From JAJYLM01 sp964547905 (GTDB taxonomy: Bacteria; JAMCPX01), in contig CAZJPN010000094.1 of assembly GCA_964547905.1 (NCBI GenBank), positions 1-7,375 of the forward strand: a DNA stretch of 7,375 bases, written 5' to 3'. Below, one piece after another: positions 1-5,741 of this stretch. Numbering within the stretch: the stretch's first letter is position 1; every line of letters begins with the position of its first letter. Position numbers and translations under genes: made by a program. A model generated the notes under the pieces. That model was given only the letters and a program-made list of their open reading frames with translations, had not been told where the DNA came from and searched no databases.

Positions 1-1
1 G

Positions 2-430
2 CTTACGAAGGACCATACGTGGGTTGGGGAAAGGGTACAGTACGGCATCCTCACACCCGAAGAAGCACGTACACACCCGAACCGCCACATGCTCACCCGG
101 TATCTTGGTTATGAACTGCTTGCATCCATTGATTTCTTGAAGATAGATGTCAAGGCCGGGGATGTGCTTTTGCAGTGCAGCGACGGCGCGTATGAGGCGC
201 TGCTTGATACGGATCTGGCTGAAATTGTCCGGTCGAACAAACCGGAACAAGCATGCACGTCCATAGTAAGCAGGGCGCGTGAAGCCGGTGCAGAGGACAA
301 TATCAGCGTCCAGATAGTGTCGGTTGTCAGCCCGGGAACCTCTGTCGATCAGCCGTTATGGTGGAAATTCTGGTGGAAGAACCCGCGCTTGCGGCGTCAT
401 ACGTTTGACAAGCGGTGGAGATTCAGTTAG
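2..430 (+). CDS. PP2C-family protein Ser/Thr phosphatase, C-terminal part (5' end outside the window)
   Basis: This is the last 142 residues of a PP2C-type, metal-dependent phosphatase that removes phosphate from Ser/Thr of proteins. The frame is open from base 2, and the first in-frame ATG (base 89) is internal, because family sequence runs upstream of it. Visible family motifs are LTKDHTWVGERV at residues 1-12, LTPEEARTHPNRHMLTRYLG just after, CSDGAYE at 59-65 (metal-binding Asp61) and AGAEDNIS near 95-102 (metal-binding Asp99 followed by Asn). The domain ends near residue 108. A short Trp-rich basic tail (PLWWKFWWKNPRLRR) follows, which could lie at the membrane surface; that is inference. 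The stop is 13 bases before the kinase gene, so the two are almost certainly co-transcribed and act in opposition. Some bacteria carry PP2C and kinase as one fused polypeptide; here they are separate. Confidence 0.93.
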   Translation, partial: LTKDHTWVGERVQYGILTPEEARTHPNRHMLTRYLGYELLASIDFLKIDVKAGDVLLQCSDGAYEALLDTDLAEIVRSNKPEQACTSIVSRAREAGAEDNISVQIVSVVSPGTSVDQPLWWKFWWKNPRLRRHTFDKRWRFS

Positions 431-443
431 TTAAAAGCCTCAT

Positions 444-1379
444 ATGAGCGAACTTACCCCCGGACAAATGCTTGATCAATACGAGCTCCTTGAAAGTGTC
501 GCCAATAGCGGGATGGCGACGATATTTCGTGCACGCGATACCGAGGACGGGAAAATAGTTGCGGTGAAGGTGCCGCACCTTCGGTACGCAAGCGATATTG
601 TATTCCACCAGAGGTTCCTGCGCGAGGAGCACATAGGTTTGAGTCTCGACCATCCTGGCATTATAAAGGTTCTGCACACAAAAGAAAAAAGCATGCTTTA
701 CCTTGTCATGGAATATGTAGAGGGTGAACTCCTGAGCAAGCGGATCCAGCGGGAACACCGTTTGCTGGTCTCAACTGCTGTTGATTTTGCAATCCAGCTT
801 TCCGATATACTCATCTATCTTCACGATCGTAACGTGGTGCACAGGGACCTGAAACCCGACAACATCATGATCATGCAGGACGGAAGATTAAAATTGATAG
901 ACTTCGGCATTGCCCTTGATACTGCACTGCGCAAGATTACATGGACAGGGCTGTCCCAGCCTGTGGGCACGCCGGACTACATGTCGCCCGAGCAGATAAA
1001 AGGCAACCGGGGCAGTACACGCACGGATATCTATAGCCTTGGTATTATCTTGTATGAAATGCTGACCGGTAAAGTGCCGTTCCAGGGGCACAATGTCTAT
1101 ACAGCCATGCAGGCAAAGATGATGGAAAATCCCGTGCCGCCGGGCCAGCTCCGCCATGAAGTCTCTCCGCAGCTTGAAGAAATAATCCTGCACGCCATAG
1201 AAAGGGACACAAGGGAGAGGTTTGCCAGTGCACGCGAATTGCGTGAGGCATTGCTCCACCAGGACAGGGTAACGCTTACGGGCAGGGTGTCCCGAAAACC
1301 GCACAAATCCAGGTTTGCACTCTTACTCTGGAAGCTTCGCGCACTTGCACTCGGTTTATCCTCTTCTTCGGAAAAATAA
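444..1379 (+). CDS. Hanks-type (PknB-like) serine/threonine protein kinase
   Basis: A 311-residue eukaryotic-like kinase that transfers phosphate from ATP to Ser/Thr of proteins. The catalytic domain covers about residues 13-275. Motifs in order are VAVKV with the ATP-anchoring Lys42, helix-C Glu61 or Glu62, HRDLKPDN at 133-140 (catalytic Asp135), DFG at 153-155, GTPDYMSPEQ at 175-184 and DIYSLG at 195-200. The glycine-rich loop is weak: VANSGMATIF at 19-28 keeps one Gly (23) and has Ala, Ser and Ala where the three canonical glycines normally stand. The C-terminus has a basic linker and a short hydrophobic stretch (FALLLWKLRALALGL, about 291-305). That is too short and charged for a confident membrane span, and may be a remnant of the anchor seen in related kinases. 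No extracellular sensor domain is present. No strong ribosome site precedes the ATG, so translational coupling to the phosphatase is likely. Confidence 0.96.
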   Translation: MSELTPGQMLDQYELLESVANSGMATIFRARDTEDGKIVAVKVPHLRYASDIVFHQRFLREEHIGLSLDHPGIIKVLHTKEKSMLYLVMEYVEGELLSKRIQREHRLLVSTAVDFAIQLSDILIYLHDRNVVHRDLKPDNIMIMQDGRLKLIDFGIALDTALRKITWTGLSQPVGTPDYMSPEQIKGNRGSTRTDIYSLGIILYEMLTGKVPFQGHNVYTAMQAKMMENPVPPGQLRHEVSPQLEEIILHAIERDTRERFASARELREALLHQDRVTLTGRVSRKPHKSRFALLLWKLRALALGLSSSSEK

Positions 1380-1425
1380 ACAATACGCTATATTTCAAAG
1401 TAAATTCAAACGAGATAGTATATCT

Positions 1426-1986
1426 TTATGGATTAAATGTAAAATGCAACTCTGTTATTGGATCGCCATTACACTGGCATTTTACTATCTCGGATCTTAC
1501 TTCCTTTAATTTAAGGGCTGTCAAAAAGAACTGCTCCACCCATCCCTCTACGTTTTTTACATGTGCTATATCAATGTCGGGAAAATCTTTTATAAGATAA
1601 ATAGCGTCCTTGTCTGTTAAGGAAAGAATCTCTGTTTTCCCTGTATCGTAATAACTGCTCCAAGCCACTATACCTCTTGATAACAAAGTCTGCATGCTAC
1701 TAAAATTCAGAAACGTCTTGAAAAATGTTGATAGGTCGTGTATTGCGGAAAGCCTGCCCTGCTCAATGCATGTGGACAGATCCCCTTTGCCTATAACCTT
1801 GTCAAGGGTCCGTAATAAGTCGGTATAAAGCCTGTAAGGATACCATTCTGTCACCAGTATATGTTCTTGCATATACTTTGCGGATTCTGCTGGTAACGCA
1901 TCAACCACCTTGCTAAGGGTATCTTTGTAATTTTTTTTTATGAATTTGATCAGACCACTTACTGCTACACCTTTTACCTTCGGCAT
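1426..1986 (-). CDS. DUF2378/TIGR02265-like protein, copy A
   Basis: A 186-residue soluble protein of unknown function, about 73% identical by hand alignment to the gene at 4911-5471 and of exactly the same length. An in-frame extension to 2037 exists. I chose the ATG at 1984-1986 because a strong AAAGGAGG site (1991-1998) precedes it and copy B starts with the same MPKVKGVA. Invariant blocks in both copies are DALPAESAKYMQEHIL (29-44), TEWYPY-LYTDLLRTLDK (46-63), GWVEQFF (148-154) and KCQCNGDP-TE (169-179). Cys73, Cys170 and Cys172 are conserved. The WYP-YxLY-LL block and the final C-x-C-x-GDP strand recall DUF2378/TIGR02265 and the V4R/heme-NO-binding type of small ligand-binding fold. That resemblance is from memory and gives no proven ligand. 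It lies 75 bases downstream of the hpt-like gene but has its own promoter-like sequence, and it converges on the kinase with 46 bases between stops. Confidence 0.9.
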   Translation of the reverse strand: MPKVKGVAVSGLIKFIKKNYKDTLSKVVDALPAESAKYMQEHILVTEWYPYRLYTDLLRTLDKVIGKGDLSTCIEQGRLSAIHDLSTFFKTFLNFSSMQTLLSRGIVAWSSYYDTGKTEILSLTDKDAIYLIKDFPDIDIAHVKNVEGWVEQFFLTALKLKEVRSEIVKCQCNGDPITELHFTFNP

Positions 1987-2009
1987 ATATCCTCCTTTCT
2001 TTAAAAACG

Positions 2010-2037
2010 ATTTTACCGCTCGTATCAATAAAGTCAA
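2010..2037 (-). promoter_or_regulatory. Probable sigma70-type promoter of DUF2378-like copy A
   Basis: On the minus strand, TTGACT (2037-2032), a 16-base spacer and TAAAAT (2015-2010) form a good -35/-10 pair, 23 bases before the start codon. The 25 bases from the -35 box onward match the region upstream of copy B at 21 positions, which supports function. Strict promoter identity is inference. Confidence 0.6.
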
Positions 2038-2061
2038 CGGAATAAATCTGTGGTGCCTTTT

Positions 2062-2583
2062 TTATGCAAAACTTTTTTTCCTTATTACACCTATATAATC
2101 CAGATCACGGTATCTGCCGTTGTAATCCATACCATACCCAACGAAGAACAGGTTGCCCGGGACTTCAAACCCTGCATGATCTAATCTGACCCGACATGTA
2201 TGGTTATCCCGTTTGTTCAGGAGGACAATGGTAACAACATCTTCCGGCAGAAGGGACTGAACGTAGGAAAGTGTGCGGCCCGAATCACAAATATCATCGA
2301 TCAGAAGTGTTGGCTGAGAATAATCCACCTTCTTCAGTTTCTCAAGATCAGTATCGTTTAATCGTGCATCATACGTTGATGACGTACCTGCATAGGTGCG
2401 GATCCTGATTGGAATTAATGTTGCCTTATAGCCTATTTTTGAAACAAGGGAGTCCGCAAACCTTTTACTTCCCTCCTCGATATAGATAAGGTTATAATCA
2501 CTCTTCAGGTTCAAATCCCTTACGATTCCGTTACACCTATTTTCTATGCGGTGATGTTCAATAAATGATTGTATGGTATACAT
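2062..2583 (-). CDS. Hypoxanthine phosphoribosyltransferase-like protein
   Basis: A 173-residue type I phosphoribosyltransferase, normal in length for HPRT, which makes IMP or GMP from hypoxanthine or guanine plus PRPP in purine salvage (cytosol). The PRPP-binding signature LLIDDICDSGRTL is at residues 93-105, with acidic pair Asp96-Asp97. The C-terminal FFVGYGMDYNGRYRDLDYIGVI (146-167) is the HPRT signature, and RTYAGTSST (62-70) fits the flexible loop. Two places are unusual: the pyrophosphate loop reads YIEEGSKRF (34-42) rather than the usual LKG-type loop, and the base-contacting Lys before the DYVGF-like block seems replaced by Arg133 (RLDHAGFEVP). A related but altered base specificity is therefore possible. 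The start is supported by AGAGGTGA a few bases upstream. It is followed by DUF2378-like copy A on the same strand and preceded by a receiver fragment; neither suggests a purine pathway. Confidence 0.88.
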   Translation of the reverse strand: MYTIQSFIEHHRIENRCNGIVRDLNLKSDYNLIYIEEGSKRFADSLVSKIGYKATLIPIRIRTYAGTSSTYDARLNDTDLEKLKKVDYSQPTLLIDDICDSGRTLSYVQSLLPEDVVTIVLLNKRDNHTCRVRLDHAGFEVPGNLFFVGYGMDYNGRYRDLDYIGVIRKKSFA

Positions 2584-2681
2584 GAGTCACCTCTGGAGCA
2601 CCCATCGGGAATGCACGTGTCCAAAATTTTAAGGTCATTATCATCAAAGCAACTATACCCTTGGGGAGATAAAAAGGGAAT

Positions 2682-2846
2682 TCATCTCTTTGCAAGGCAT
2701 CCGGGAGGTCGCGGGTATCCCAGGTCTTCTTGCTCTTCTTTAACATGTTTCTTTATAACTTTAATCAGATCTTTTACATGGAACGGTTTATTGATGCAGG
2801 CATCGCAGGCTGTCTTATAATAAATTGACTGGCTAACCGTTCGATA
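2682..2846 (-). pseudogene. Remnant of a CheY-like response-regulator receiver domain
   Basis: The minus-strand frame reads SIYYKTACDACINKPFHVKDLIKVIKKHVKEEQED and stops at 2682-2684. This matches the last third of a receiver domain: the conserved Lys-Pro pair (NKPF) after the last strand, then the final amphipathic helix. The phosphoacceptor Asp, acidic pocket and Thr/Ser strand are missing. An in-frame stop at 2847-2849 closes the frame upstream, and there is no plausible start codon, so only about 54 codons survive. I read it as a decayed gene that lost its 5' part when the divergent DUF2007 region was joined to it. It lies about 100 bases upstream of the hpt-like gene on the same strand. 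A frameshifted upstream piece (KYIPNSIKNIISNG) is open in another frame, but I cannot assign it. Confidence 0.7.
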
Positions 2847-2898
2847 TTATGTTTTTGATAGAGTTTGGTATGTACTTATCGGCAAAAGAGGTACAATA

Positions 2899-3123
2899 AT
2901 GACTGATAAATTCGTCACGGTAGAAACATTCTCCAGAGAGATAGAAGCATTAATCCTCAAGACAAGGCTTGATGCAGAGGGTATAGAGAGTTTTATTGCC
3001 GATGGAAACATGGGCAGGATTTATCCTGGAGTGATTGGGGTGCGTCTTCTTGTCAGGGAAGAGGATTTGGATAGGGTGAAAGAGATTATCCATAAAGCCC
3101 GGCTTACCAGCATCAGCGACTGA
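2899..3123 (+). CDS. DUF2007-family small protein (putative signal-transducing)
   Basis: A 74-residue protein with the pattern of DUF2007. The N-terminus KFVTVETFSREIEALILKTRLDAEGIESFIADGNM corresponds to the strand and helix that start most members, and the C-terminus GVRLLVREEDLDRVKEIIHKA is the family's closing strand and helix. The fold resembles a small ferredoxin-like/ACT-type module. The family's role is not established, although it is named as putative signal transducing. The start is supported by AAGAGGT (2886-2892) before ATG. The length is normal, so the gene appears intact. It is alone on the plus strand, and its stop lies about 30 bases from where recognisable IS4 transposase homology ends, so the insertion or deletion junction is immediately downstream. 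No clear promoter was seen. Confidence 0.88.
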   Translation: MTDKFVTVETFSREIEALILKTRLDAEGIESFIADGNMGRIYPGVIGVRLLVREEDLDRVKEIIHKARLTSISD

Positions 3124-3418
3124 CGGTGTGACGGCAAGGGTGACCCCTTGCATTCTTCGCATAGGACAGCGTGGAACGATGCGGAGCGCTCTCTACGCCA
3201 AGGTGCTTTAACTTCCCGATACACGTCGCAAGCCCTCCGCTTATCTCCCTCAATGAATGTGCTTGCCCTAACTGGCAGAAGAGCATGGCTACGAATTGAT
3301 CCCAACAACTGAATCCCTTTGCTCCCTTCTCGGCTTTTGTCTCCTTAACCGCCTTGTAAAACTCGGCCGTTGAAAATAATTGTAGAATCTGCCCAAAAAC
3401 ACTGCTATACCTATTCAT
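3113..3418 (-). pseudogene. IS4-family (DUF4372-type) transposase, 5' fragment only
   Basis: The frame begins MNRYSSVFGQILQLFSTAEFYKAVKETKAEKGAKGFSCWDQFVAMLFCQLGQAHSLREISGGL. This is the characteristic N-terminal DUF4372 domain of a group of IS4-family transposases, continuing to APHRSTLSYAKN at residues 78-89. Homology then stops (about base 3155), and the last dozen residues (ARGHPCRHTVSR) are read-through into unrelated DNA. Full-length relatives are around 370-400 residues with a DDE catalytic domain, all of which is missing here, so it cannot transpose. The start ATG (3416-3418) has a strong AAAGGAGG upstream, and that site is buried in a stem-loop described separately. The fragment could at most express a DNA-binding N-terminal domain. 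Confidence 0.85.
3134..3151. repeat. Perfect 7-bp hairpin containing GGGTGACCC at the IS remnant junction
   Basis: GCAAGGG (3134-3140) and CCCTTGC (3145-3151) are exact inverted repeats around a TGAC loop. It follows the DUF2007 stop by 10 bases, but no T-tract follows on either side, so it is a poor intrinsic terminator. It carries the GGGTGACCC core also found at 4814 and 7227, and it sits where transposase homology breaks off. Confidence 0.6.
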
Positions 3419-3504
3419 CAGAAGCCTCCTTTCAGGTTATGTTTGTTTTTACACCTTACATATTTACCTGATTGGGGCTTCTTTTAAATGTTTATCTTGG
3501 ACAG
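3155..3504 (-). mobile_element. Truncated IS4-family insertion sequence (transposase 5' end and one terminus)
   Basis: The element is inferred from the transposase fragment plus the AT-rich leader up to about 3504. There, the minus strand begins CTGTCCAAGATAAACATTT, which I take as the probable terminal repeat because it sits the expected distance before the gene. The exact end, target duplication and opposite terminus are not visible, since the 3' three quarters are deleted. The ATP-grasp gene starts 27 bases beyond the presumed end and is transcribed away from it. Confidence 0.5.
3421..3481 (-). promoter_or_regulatory. Stem-loop sequestering the transposase Shine-Dalgarno sequence
   Basis: In minus-strand RNA, GAAGCCCCAAUCAGG (from 3481-3467) can pair with CCUGAAAGGAGGCUUC (from 3436-3421), giving about 13 base pairs with one bulged A and a small internal loop, and a 30-base apical loop. 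The AAAGGAGG ribosome site is inside the second arm. Other IS elements such as IS10 use such fold-back structures to block translation of transposase from read-through transcripts; that role here is inference. Confidence 0.55.
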
Positions 3505-3530
3505 ATGTGATATAAAAGAGGAATTGATTT

Positions 3531-4742
3531 ATGAAGATATTATTCTGTGAAGGGTCTTCGTTGTCGGCGAGAGAAGCCCTTTCTGCCCTGGGCTCTCAGG
3601 ACCACGAGATAGTAATCTGTGACCCGAACCCCCTGTGTATTTGCAGATTCACCACGTTCAAAACAAAGTACTACCGGTGTCCCTCGATCAACGACGACCT
3701 CGAGGGGTATTACCGTTCCATCGTCCGCATCATTCAAAAGGAAAAGATCGATATCCTCCTGCCGGTTCATGAACAGGCGTTGCTGTTCTCAAAGCGAATC
3801 GATGAGCTGTCACGACTGGTTAAACTCGAACTACCCGGGTTCGAGAGTTACGTGCAGCTTTTCAGCAAGATAAAGTTCATCACACTGCTGGACAAACTGG
3901 GAATACCGCATCCCCGGACGATCTCCTGTAAAGACCGGAACGAGGTTTGGGAAAAAATATTCTATCCGTGCTTCCTAAAACTGGATTACGGGACCGCCAG
4001 CCAGGGAGTTTGGAAAATTACCAGCGAGGATGACCTGAACCGTACCCTGCATGACGTTTCGGAAACCGGGAACGGGTACTTGATCCAGGAGGAGGCACCG
4101 GGGGTATTCGAGATCGCATACGCGTTGTACAATAGAGGAAAACTGATAGCGTTTCACTGCTGTCGAAGACTCAGGGAAGGTGCGGGAGGCAGCTCATGCA
4201 GCAAGATTGGAGTAGATAGACCCATAGTCTGGAAACATTTCGAACAAATCGGGCAAGAACTCGCATGGCACGGTCCGTTGGCTATCGATTATTTCTATGA
4301 TGAAAGTCGGGGCATCCCTTCCTATATCGATGCAAGTCCCCGCCTGGTCGAACCGATGAACGCCTGTATCAACGGTGTCGACATACCGGAGTATCTTGTC
4401 CGGCTTTCGAACAATGACGCATCGTCGGTTCATGTGACTCGGACGGCCGGCAGGAAGAGCCATATGCTCATGCTTGCATTGTTACACCTGGCAGATAAAA
4501 AACGCCCGAGGAAGGAGCTTGTCCGGGAAGTCCTTTCCGCCCTGAGATCCGAAGGCATCTACTCGGACAGCGTCGAAGAGCTGACAAATGCCAAACATGA
4601 TTTTCTCAGTCCTGTCCCCCTGCTGTTCGTGATGATTAAACTCTTCTTCACAAAAGCAAGCTCCGCGTCTATTTCGGGTTCCACCGTAAAGAACTACGCT
4701 TTATCCTATCAAACGATTGCAAGCATACTGGGAATGAAATAG
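3531..4742 (+). CDS. ATP-grasp domain protein (carbamoyl-phosphate synthase-like carboxylate ligase)
   Basis: A 403-residue cytosolic enzyme of the ATP-grasp superfamily, which activates a carboxylate as acyl-phosphate and joins it to an amine or thiol. The N-terminal pre-ATP-grasp Rossmann-like part (1-110) begins MKILFCEGSS. The ATP-grasp domain spans about 111-290: KFITLLDKLGIPHPRT (115-130), FLKLDYGTASQGV with likely nucleotide-binding Lys150 (148-160), QEEAPG (186-191) and IDYFYD (252-257). The metal-binding strand YIDASPRLVEPMNA (265-278) has Asp and Ser where most members have Glu and Asn (E-x-NPR). The rest (about 295-403) is helical and unassigned. The start is supported by AGAGGA (3517-3522), 8 bases before ATG. 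The substrate cannot be told: no partner such as a carrier protein or peptide-synthesis gene is adjacent. It appears more GC-rich than its downstream neighbours, and IS debris lies upstream, so acquisition by transfer is possible. Confidence 0.92.
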   Translation: MKILFCEGSSLSAREALSALGSQDHEIVICDPNPLCICRFTTFKTKYYRCPSINDDLEGYYRSIVRIIQKEKIDILLPVHEQALLFSKRIDELSRLVKLELPGFESYVQLFSKIKFITLLDKLGIPHPRTISCKDRNEVWEKIFYPCFLKLDYGTASQGVWKITSEDDLNRTLHDVSETGNGYLIQEEAPGVFEIAYALYNRGKLIAFHCCRRLREGAGGSSCSKIGVDRPIVWKHFEQIGQELAWHGPLAIDYFYDESRGIPSYIDASPRLVEPMNACINGVDIPEYLVRLSNNDASSVHVTRTAGRKSHMLMLALLHLADKKRPRKELVREVLSALRSEGIYSDSVEELTNAKHDFLSPVPLLFVMIKLFFTKASSASISGSTVKNYALSYQTIASILGMK

Positions 4743-4813
4743 GCAGCGCAGATTCCTTCCCCACAAGCTATGCGAAAACTAATCTACCTTTTGGTTTAGA
4801 TATAGGACGTCAA

Positions 4814-4831
4814 GGGTCACCCATTTAAAGT
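4814..4831. repeat. 18-base repeat, copy 1 (identical at 7227-7244)
   Basis: GGGTCACCCATTTAAAGT occurs here and again, in the same orientation, at 7227-7244, 2.4 kb away. The first nine bases are the near-palindrome whose complement GGGTGACCC also occurs at 3138-3146. It lies between the ATP-grasp gene and DUF2378-like copy B. Its origin is unknown; a scrap of an IS end or a REP-type repeat would fit. Confidence 0.6.
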
Positions 4832-4858
4832 CTTTCAAGTTTATTTTATTCTTATTTA

Positions 4859-4886
4859 TTGACTTGATTTATATGAGTGGTAAGAA
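4859..4886 (+). promoter_or_regulatory. Probable promoter of DUF2378-like copy B
   Basis: TTGACT (4859-4864), a 16-base spacer and TAAGAA (4881-4886) lie in the same position and spacing as the promoter of copy A, 24 bases before the start codon. The blocks TTGACTT, ATT, ATA, GAG and GGTAA are shared. The -10 box is weaker than in copy A, so expression may be lower or need an activator. Confidence 0.5.
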
Positions 4887-4910
4887 AATTAATTAAAAAA
4901 AGGAGTTTGT

Positions 4911-5471
4911 ATGCCAAAGGTAAAGGGTGTAGCAATACTTTTAATTATAAAATTTGTTAAAAAGAATTACAAAGATGTTCTCGGCAAAGTGATCGATGCC
5001 TTACCGGCAGAATCTGCAAAGTATATGCAAGAGCATATACTTATGACAGAGTGGTACCCATATAAGCTTTATACCGATTTGTTAAGAACCCTTGATAAGA
5101 TCATAGGCAATGGCGACCTTTCCTATTGCACAGAGCTGGGCAGATTAGCTGCACAAAATCATCTTTCAACGATTTTCAAAATCTTTATGAATTTTAGTAG
5201 CACTCAAAGTATGTTATCAAGGATTATAGTTGCTTGGAATAGTTATTACGATACAGGGAAAGTGGAGATCCCTTCATTCACAGATAAAGAGGCTACTTAT
5301 ATTATAAAAGATTTTCCTGAGATAGATATATCGCATGTTAAGAATGCACAGGGATGGGTTGAACAGTTTTTTTTAGTCACAGGTAAATTTGCGAATGTAA
5401 AGTCAGAGATATTAAAATGTCAGTGTAATGGTGATCCTGTAACAGAAATATATTTCACTTTGAATTCATAA
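4911..5471 (+). CDS. DUF2378/TIGR02265-like protein, copy B
   Basis: A 186-residue paralogue of copy A (roughly 50 differences in 186 positions without gaps, mostly conservative). It keeps the same blocks: TEWYPYKLYTDLLRTLDK (46-63), SYYDTGK (111-117), GWVEQFF (148-154) and KCQCNGDPVTE (169-179), with Cys73, Cys170 and Cys172. Differences cluster at residues 9-12, 71-85 and 155-163, which may be surface or ligand-facing segments. The ATG is preceded by AAGGAG (4900-4905) and by a promoter shared with copy A. There is no signal peptide or clear membrane span; the hydrophobic stretch near 8-15 is short. It is a single-gene transcript as far as I can see, ending at the terminator at 5742-5769. 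Function is unknown; a small ligand- or heme-binding sensor fold is a guess from the C-terminal C-x-C-x-GDP strand. Confidence 0.9.
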   Translation: MPKVKGVAILLIIKFVKKNYKDVLGKVIDALPAESAKYMQEHILMTEWYPYKLYTDLLRTLDKIIGNGDLSYCTELGRLAAQNHLSTIFKIFMNFSSTQSMLSRIIVAWNSYYDTGKVEIPSFTDKEATYIIKDFPEIDISHVKNAQGWVEQFFLVTGKFANVKSEILKCQCNGDPVTEIYFTLNS

Positions 5472-5741
5472 GACACAGACCACAGCACTTGCAGGAAGTT
5501 CGAGGGAACGTTGTTGATTAAATCGACTTGTATTGCCTCGGTGCTGTTGATAGTGCAGACGTTGAAATACAAAGACAACGTTTTGTTTTTGCCCTCATTA
5601 TTCCATATCCTTTTACCAGTTTTTTATACAGCCGGAAAAGCAGAGAGGATGTACGTTAATAGGAAGCAACAGGGCCACCTCATTGTTCCCTTGAGAAGTA
5701 TACCAGCTTTATGGACAGAAGGAAAATACAGAAAGAATTAT
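5472..5741 (+). other. 270-base stretch without a convincing gene, before a terminator
   Basis: One open frame (80 codons, from a TTG at 5511 to a stop at 5753) has GAGGGAA a few bases upstream. It resembles no family I know, has no coding-like pattern, and its stop lies inside the terminator stem, so I do not call it. The stretch contains small inverted repeats (ACGTTG and CAACGT within 5558-5582; GTTGAT and ATCGAC near 5513-5527). It is probably the long 3' untranslated region of copy B or the eroded residue of an older gene. A structured RNA is not excluded. Confidence 0.3.

Noticed and set aside
423..758. Minus-strand open frame of 111 codons at the phosphatase/kinase border
   Set aside because: It is a shadow of the kinase N-terminal lobe, with no family resemblance.
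888..1304. Minus-strand open frame of 138 codons opposite the kinase
   Set aside because: It lies wholly inside the kinase gene, which has every catalytic motif, and resembles no family.
1411..1428. Possible terminator between the convergent kinase and copy A genes
   Set aside because: Only a 5-bp AT-rich stem (AGATA/TATCT) with no T-run; too weak to call.
1315..1509. Plus-strand 64-codon frame with a hydrophobic tail after the kinase, considered as a frameshifted membrane anchor
   Set aside because: Its C-terminal half is antisense to the conserved end of DUF2378-like copy A, and the hydrophobicity comes from that overlap.
1987..2037. 17-residue N-terminal extension of DUF2378-like copy A
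   Set aside because: It begins at a TTG inside the -35 box, is absent from copy B, and the strong ribosome site favours the ATG at 1986.
2558..2820. Two small frames (plus 2569-2820, minus 2746-2558) between hpt and DUF2007
   Set aside because: They overlap the receiver remnant or the hpt start in other frames. The receiver frame is the only one with protein homology.
3505..3530. Extended -10-like TGATATAAA before the ATP-grasp gene
   Set aside because: A start site there would fall in or after the ribosome site, and no -35 box is at the right distance.
4194..4463. Minus-strand 89-codon frame within the ATP-grasp gene
   Set aside because: It is antisense to the conserved ATP-grasp metal-binding region.
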